Shown: in pieces, positions 9,063-12,246 of the stretch
Position numbering within the stretch: the stretch's first letter is position 1
Layout of the letters: each line of letters begins with the position of its first letter
Origin: Cytidiella melzeri
Lineage: Eukaryota; Basidiomycota; Agaricomycetes; Polyporales; Irpicaceae
Assembly (NCBI GenBank): GCA_022592445.1
Contig: JABYQR010000682.1
Span: forward strand, 1 to 12,246
Direction of reading: 5' to 3'
Length of the DNA stretch: 12,246 nucleotides
Notes under the pieces: generated by a model
The model's database searches: none
Seen by the model: only the letters and a program-made list of their open reading frames with translations
What the model was told of the DNA's origin: nothing
Program-made: the position numbers and the translations under genes

Positions 9063-9239
9063 CCTAGTACACACGGAGACAAGTTAATCCAGGTGCGAAG
9101 ATGAGAGCACAATGTGAATATAGAATGTACCTAGTACACACGGAGACGAGTTAACTAGGTAACAGGCATATGAGCATACAACATAACGCAAGAGCAATAG
9201 GGGAATACTCACTCCAGGTGCGAAGATGAGAGCACAATG
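9063..9239 (-). repeat. Interspersed short direct repeats upstream of the transposase
   Basis: CCTAGTACACACGGAGAC occurs at 9063 and 9130, followed by AAGTTAA or GAGTTAA. CCAGGTGCGAAGATGAGAGC (continuing ACAATG) occurs at 9089 and 9214. The two motifs are shuffled rather than in one simple period, with offsets of 67 and 125 bp. They lie just upstream of the transposase start, where the promoter is expected. They could be regulatory or subterminal transposase-binding sites. Confidence 0.85.
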
Positions 9240-9283
9240 GAGGAGTAGAGAACCAGGGTGAAAGGGTTATATACTACAAGGAA

Positions 9284-9829
9284 GCTGGCAACGAGGCAGT
9301 GTCCGCGTGATGAAACAAAAGATGCGATCATACTACAAAGGAGTCATGAGACAGGAGACAAAAGAATGTCCAATAGGGGTGAAGTCCATGAGTAGTGCCG
9401 CAAAAGTCCATTAGCAAAAAGCTGGCAACGAGGCAGTGTCCGCGTGATGAAACAAAAGATGCGATCATACTACAAAGGAGTCATGAGACAGGAGACAAAA
9501 GAATGTCCAATAGGGGTGAAGTCCATGAGTAGCGCCGCAAAAGTCCATTAGCAAAAAGCTGGCAATGAGGCAGTGTCTGCGTGATGAAACAAAAGATGCG
9601 ATCATACTACAAAGGAGTCATGAGACAGGAGACAAAAGAATGTCCAATAGGGGTGAAGTCCATGAGTAGTGCCGCAAAAGTCCATTAGCAAAAAGCTGGC
9701 AACAAGGCAGTGTCCGCGTGATGAAACAAAAGATGCGATCATACTACAAAGGAGTCATGAGACAGGAGACAAAAGAATGTCCAATAGGGGTGAAGTCCAT
9801 GAGTAGTGCCGCAAAAGTCCATTAGCAAA
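9284..9829. repeat. Four head-to-tail 137-bp units inside the MULE
   Basis: Units start GCTGGCAAC at 9284, 9421, 9558 and 9695, giving an exact period of 137 bp. The last unit ends at ATTAGCAAA, a few bases short. Copies differ by single bases only (AACGAGG, AATGAGG or AACAAGG; GTGTCCGCG or GTGTCTGCG; AGTAGTGCC or AGTAGCGCC). No unit holds a convincing reading frame. The array lies 65 bp inside the right TIR. Near identity means recent amplification or homogenisation. A subterminal protein-binding array is one explanation, replication-slippage minisatellite another. Confidence 0.95.
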
Positions 9830-9894
9830 CTGAAGAAACGACGCGTCGAGACACAAACTTTTTCATTTACTAACATTGATTACGACGACGCTAT

Positions 9895-10029
9895 ACACGT
9901 GTGACGACGTCCGCTACCGTACCTTACAGTACCTACGCCCCGCCGCTCGTTGAGATCTGCCCTGCGATCGCCGACGGCGCCTATCGCGCGGACTTTCAAA
10001 GGCGACGAGAAAATGGTGGGAGATTATCC
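9895..10029 (-). repeat. Right terminal inverted repeat of the MULE
   Basis: Read on the minus strand it begins GGATAATCTCCCACC and parallels the left repeat to ACACGTGT. Differences from the left copy are GATCGCAGGGCAG for GATCACAGGGTAG, GCGGCGG for GCGCCGG, and an extra GGTA. Outside it a weak resemblance to the left flank (TCACT, then one or two bases, then GG) may mean the true end lies a few bases further out. Confidence 0.93.
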
Positions 10030-10048
10030 CCAGTGAAAACTGCATATA

Positions 10049-10115
10049 CCCGGACCGACTGAGATCTGCGTTTCGCGTTTTGTATATATCAGTAGATCTC
10101 AGTGGGCGGACCCGG
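10049..10115. repeat. 67-bp foldback flanked by TA, possible miniature inverted-repeat element
   Basis: The left arm CCCGGACCGACTGAGATCT pairs imperfectly with the right arm AGATCTCAGTGGGCGGACCCGG, around a 26-nt loop. The ten inner bases ACTGAGATCT pair perfectly, and the outer parts differ by a few bases and a 3-nt bulge. Both sides carry the dinucleotide TA, the target of Tc1/mariner-type elements. With one copy and such a short length this could equally be a plain stem-loop. It lies 20 bp outside the MULE. Confidence 0.45.
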
Positions 10116-10117
10116 TA

Positions 10118-10402
10118 AATATTGCGTGATAAAACATCTATATCTGTCGCTATCGACTGTTATATACTAAGTGCTACTAAACCATATTTGCGTAATCTAC
10201 TGACATCGGTCGTCTCCACCGCGAACCCAAGCACCACAGAATCAGTTGGTGACACTGGCCACGCCCGCGTGCTGCATGGCCTTCTTTTGTACACGTTGCT
10301 ACGACAGAACATCAGTATAATGGTTCCTGCCAAGTTGTTATGTGTACACTCACCTGCTTCGAAGCGCGGCTCTGCCAAGTCTAGACGTGAAGAGTACGAA
10401 AG
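10118..10402. other. Stretch without a supportable gene
   Basis: Open frames on both strands overlap each other without recognisable motifs. The stretch is probably the 3' flank of the minus-strand fragment that ends at 10403. Confidence 0.4.
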
Positions 10403-11100
10403 TCAGTCAATGTCATAGCCGCAGCTGCCTTCATGATAGGTACACACCTTCTTAAAGTCAATATCATTTGCGGTGCCATCTTTCCAGTATACCTCGAAGT
10501 CTTTCTCTAGGCCGCTAGGGTTCTTATTATACCACTCTTGGCGGCAAAGAGTCCTGAGATCATAGGTATCAATTTCATACGTCACTAGACTTATACTGAA
10601 AACGTACTTAGCAGTTATGCGGTCAGGATTCTTCCCACCGTTCGAGTTTGTGGTTTGATCAGTCGTATCAACGCCTTGCTTCGGGCTACAAAAGAAGGAT
10701 TAGAGCAAGCATTGCGTGGTACGCAGCATTAAGACATACTCTGCGCTGACCCTCTCGTCCTCACGCATCTCACCGCGCATGTCGGGCGTAGTAAGTGTCG
10801 TGCCATGGAGTTGAGTCGTTGTCGTGTCATGGGAGTCTTCGCTAGTCACGCCAATGCTGTTGCAGTTCACATGAGCAGTAACTCACCGTGACGTAGAGCA
10901 GGTGCAGTATTCATACGTACTCTGCGCTAGCCCTCTCGTCCTCACGGCTCACGTCGGCTGTAGTAGGTGTTTCGCTGTGGGAGGTTTGGTCGGTTGCACC
11001 GATGCTGTCGTGATTCACGTTAGCAGGTGTCTCGCTGTCGAGTAGAGTAGGTACGGCATTGGTACTAACAAAGTGGAATATGTGTGCGAGGGGTAGAGGC
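10403..11100 (-). CDS. Unidentified spliced gene fragment, interrupted by the copia LTR
   Basis: Minus-strand frames join through two good introns into one protein. Exon a is 11100-10921 (5' limit set by the LTR), exon b is 10856-10740, and exon c is 10685-10403, ending in a stop. Introns are 64 nt (GTACGT...ACAG) and 54 nt (GTATGT...GTAG, with CTAAT before the acceptor). Both splice in phase 2. Exon c encodes ...NPDRITAKYVFSISLVTYEI, continuing to YWKDGTANDIDFKKVCTYHE and a short tail. Exons a and b are Ser/Thr-rich and look like copies of each other: SREDERASA in a, MREDERVSA in b. No start is visible, as upstream sequence lies beyond the inserted LTR; alternatively, exon a begins after the acceptor-like TTTGTTAG. 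I do not recognise the family. It could be a host gene killed by the insertion. Confidence 0.4.
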
Positions 11101-11122
11101 TGTTAAGCTTCGAAGATGAGTC

Positions 11123-11130
11123 TTTTTATT
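11123..11130 (-). terminator. Poly(A) signal AATAAA in the copia LTR
   Basis: AATAAAAAG is read on the minus strand about 25-30 bp downstream of the TATA box, near the end of the LTR. It is placed to direct 3' processing of the element's transcript in R/U5, and could also end transcripts of the interrupted gene. Function is inferred from motif and place. Confidence 0.45.
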
Positions 11131-11151
11131 CTTGCTGCTTCAGCAGCTCTG

Positions 11152-11159
11152 CTTATATA
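11152..11159 (-). promoter_or_regulatory. TATA box of the copia LTR
   Basis: GTATATAAGCAGAG is read on the minus strand. It is the only strong TATA element close to the LTR's downstream end, and it lies 75-180 bp downstream of the TGACTCA cluster. In the 3' LTR it would point outward into the flanking gene fragment. Confidence 0.6.
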
Positions 11160-11233
11160 CATGTCTGTATCTACTTATGTAAGCGACTACTATACATGTC
11201 TTCTTCAGCTATTCTACTGTACTACTAAGTACA

Positions 11234-11339
11234 TGACTCATGCATGACTCATGCTATGAGTGCATGACTCATACATGACTCATTGTATGACTAGGTTCAG
11301 CACTTGTACCAGAGGCGTACATAATGAGTAAATGACTCA
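11234..11339. promoter_or_regulatory. Cluster of five TGACTCA bZIP-type sites in the copia U3
   Basis: TGACTCA occurs at 11234, 11245, 11265, 11276 and 11333, four of them within 50 bp and mostly set in CATGACTCAT. This heptamer is the known consensus of Gcn4/AP-1 family bZIP activators. The cluster is upstream of the LTR TATA box, as an enhancer would be. Control by an amino-acid-starvation or stress regulator is inferred from the motif. Confidence 0.6.
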
Positions 11340-11626
11340 TGCTAGTACTTGTCCTCAGATGTATGCTTTAGGCATCCTCTGGAGTCATATGTGCTTTCCA
11401 TGTCATTTCCTATGCTACTAGAACACAGGCGTACATGTATGACTAGTACTACTACAACCCATATCTGTACGTCTCAGCTAATGTGATGGTTACTACTAGA
11501 GTTTCCATATATGGCTGCATAATTCCCATACTAAGACTGTGGGAACTCTGCTACCTAAAGTGTCCTTATAATAAGGCGTGGGAAACTACATATCATATCA
11601 TATTATTATATTATATAGTTTTAACA

Positions 11627-11637
11627 CTCCCACTTAA
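11627..11637 (-). promoter_or_regulatory. Polypurine tract of the copia element
   Basis: TTAAGTGGGAG is read on the minus strand directly before the LTR's TG. A purine run abutting the 3' LTR primes plus-strand DNA synthesis in retroelements. AAGTGGGAG resembles the tracts usual in copia elements. Confidence 0.85.
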
Positions 11638-11645
11638 CCGTTACA

Positions 11646-12246
11646 TTAGTGAGTGTTTAGATCAATTAGACCTAATCTCCCACTGAAGTATGATTGCTTC
11701 TGAAATGCCAATGACTTTGTCATGATATCAGCAATCTGTTCTTCAGTTGGAACTGCATATAGTTCGGCATTCTTATTTTCGACAAACTCTCTAACATAAT
11801 GATATCGAATGTCAATATGCTTTGAGCGTGACTCTATCTTTGGATTCTTGGTGAAGTAAATAGCACCATGATTATCACAGCATAGAATGGTAGGCTCTTG
11901 CTGTTTTAAATCCAATTCTTTGAGCACGGTGCGCAACCAATAACATTGCTTGGAAGTTTCGCACAAGGCCATGTATTCTGATTCCATTGATGATAGAGCA
12001 ACAGTTTTCTGCTTCTTAGAAGTCCAGGAAATTGCTCCTTCAGCCAAAAGAAATACATATCCTGTTGTCGAATGTCTATCGTCTTTATTCTCAGCCCAGT
12101 CTGCATCCGAATAACCAATAATACCAGCATTACTTGATCCATTATACTTGATCGCATAGGACTGCGTTCCAAGCAAATATCTCAGTATATATTTAGCTGA
12201 TTTATAATGGTGGTCAGTTGGATTTGACATGTACTGTGAAAGACGT
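11646..12246 (-). CDS. Copia polyprotein, C-terminal RNase H (partial)
   Basis: The frame is open from the right edge (RLSQYMSNPTDHHYKSAKYI) to TAA just before the polypurine tract, about 199 codons, with no break. It shows the end of the reverse transcriptase connection (MSNPTDHHYKSAKYILRYLL) and the Ty1/copia RNase H. In order: D in GYSDADWAE; TGYVFLL and ISWTSKKQKTVALSS; E in SSMESEYMALCE; D in LCCDNHGAIYFTKNP; HIDIRYHYVREFV; and D in EEQIADIMTKSL. The acidic residues needed to cleave RNA in the RNA:DNA hybrid are all present. RNase H degrades the RNA template during reverse transcription in the virus-like particle. Integrase, protease and gag should lie to the right. Intact coding suggests a fairly young copy. 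Confidence 0.95.
   Translation of the reverse strand, partial: RLSQYMSNPTDHHYKSAKYILRYLLGTQSYAIKYNGSSNAGIIGYSDADWAENKDDRHSTTGYVFLLAEGAISWTSKKQKTVALSSMESEYMALCETSKQCYWLRTVLKELDLKQQEPTILCCDNHGAIYFTKNPKIESRSKHIDIRYHYVREFVENKNAELYAVPTEEQIADIMTKSLAFQKQSYFSGRLGLIDLNTH

Larger units (their letters stand above)
5499..10029 (-). mobile_element. Complete MULE-type (Mutator-like) DNA transposon
   Basis: The element is delimited by long terminal inverted repeats and contains one multi-exon transposase gene on the minus strand, filling almost the whole left two thirds. The right third holds two sets of direct repeats upstream of the gene. Long TIRs (over 100 bp) plus a DDE core with SWIM finger are the hallmark of Mutator-like elements, which move by cut-and-paste. 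The near identity of the TIRs, together with an almost entirely open transposase, suggests recent activity. I looked for the 8-11 bp target duplication typical of MULEs and found none (left flank ends ATCACTTGA, right flank starts CCAGTGAAA). The flanks may therefore have been altered or recombined after insertion. Confidence 0.85.
11101..11626 (-). repeat. 3' LTR of the copia element
   Basis: The 526-bp LTR has TG...CA ends with a perfect 6-bp inverted terminus, TGTTAA at both ends read inward. Its coding-side boundary adjoins the polypurine tract. In the element's orientation it holds an AT-rich start, a cluster of TGACTCA sites, a TATA box about 55 bp before the end, and AATAAA about 30 bp further on. 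U3 therefore fills nearly the whole LTR, and R plus U5 are only a few tens of bases. Confidence 0.92.
11101..12246 (-). mobile_element. Ty1/copia retrotransposon, 3' end (rest beyond the window)
   Basis: In minus-strand order the window shows the end of the polyprotein (RNase H), a polypurine tract, and the complete 3' LTR. The order and the very short spacing between stop codon and LTR are those of Ty1/copia elements. The outer flank at the LTR is GAGGC, so the same 5 bases are expected next to the 5' LTR to the right of this window. The element has landed in, or next to, the gene fragment at 10403-11100. Confidence 0.93.

Noticed and set aside
9284..9829. Repeat array considered as a CRISPR array
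   Set aside because: The 137-bp units are contiguous and near identical throughout, with no short repeat alternating with variable spacers, and the setting is eukaryotic.

Overview
The window looks like transposon-rich accessory DNA from a filamentous basidiomycete, probably an agaricomycete. Every convincing intron is short (47-67 nt) with GTNNGT-type donors and CTAAT-like branch sites. The proteins belong to families common in those genomes: a MULE transposase with a SWIM finger, a Ty1/copia polyprotein, and a ferritin-like Rds1-type protein. The genes do not form a pathway; the window is a stack of mobile elements around decayed or interrupted host genes.

Layout. Positions 1-316 may hold the promoter and 5' end of a minus-strand gene running off the left edge (weak). 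Positions 316-2824 contain no gene I can support, only a 24-bp perfect palindrome. A solo LTR with a perfect 5-bp target duplication (GCTCC) occupies 2825-3550. A ferritin-like gene in three exons (3789-4479) is broken by one in-frame TAG, exactly where the family has the Glu of its H-E-x-x-H metal site. After AT-rich non-coding DNA and a small unassigned spliced frame (5211-5498) comes the main element.

Positions 5499-10029 are a complete MULE-type DNA transposon of about 4.5 kb. It has 131/135-bp terminal inverted repeats with only 3 substitutions and one 4-nt indel. A single six-exon transposase gene on the minus strand (5677-8954, about 1000 aa) can be assembled with N-terminal CxxC/CxxC zinc ribbon, WRKY-GCM1/FLYWCH-like finger, DDE core, SWIM finger and a C-terminal helical tail. 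Between the gene's 5' end and the right repeat lie two families of direct repeats, including four head-to-tail 137-bp units. The only weak joint in the gene is the intron between exons 4 and 5. No 8-11 bp target duplication is visible at the element's ends.

Right of the MULE are a 67-bp foldback flanked by TA (10049-10115), then a minus-strand spliced gene fragment (10403-11100) with an apparently duplicated exon. That fragment is cut by the LTR of a Ty1/copia retrotransposon (11101 to beyond 12246). The copia LTR carries five TGACTCA bZIP-type sites upstream of its TATA box, and the RNase H end of its polyprotein is intact to the window edge.
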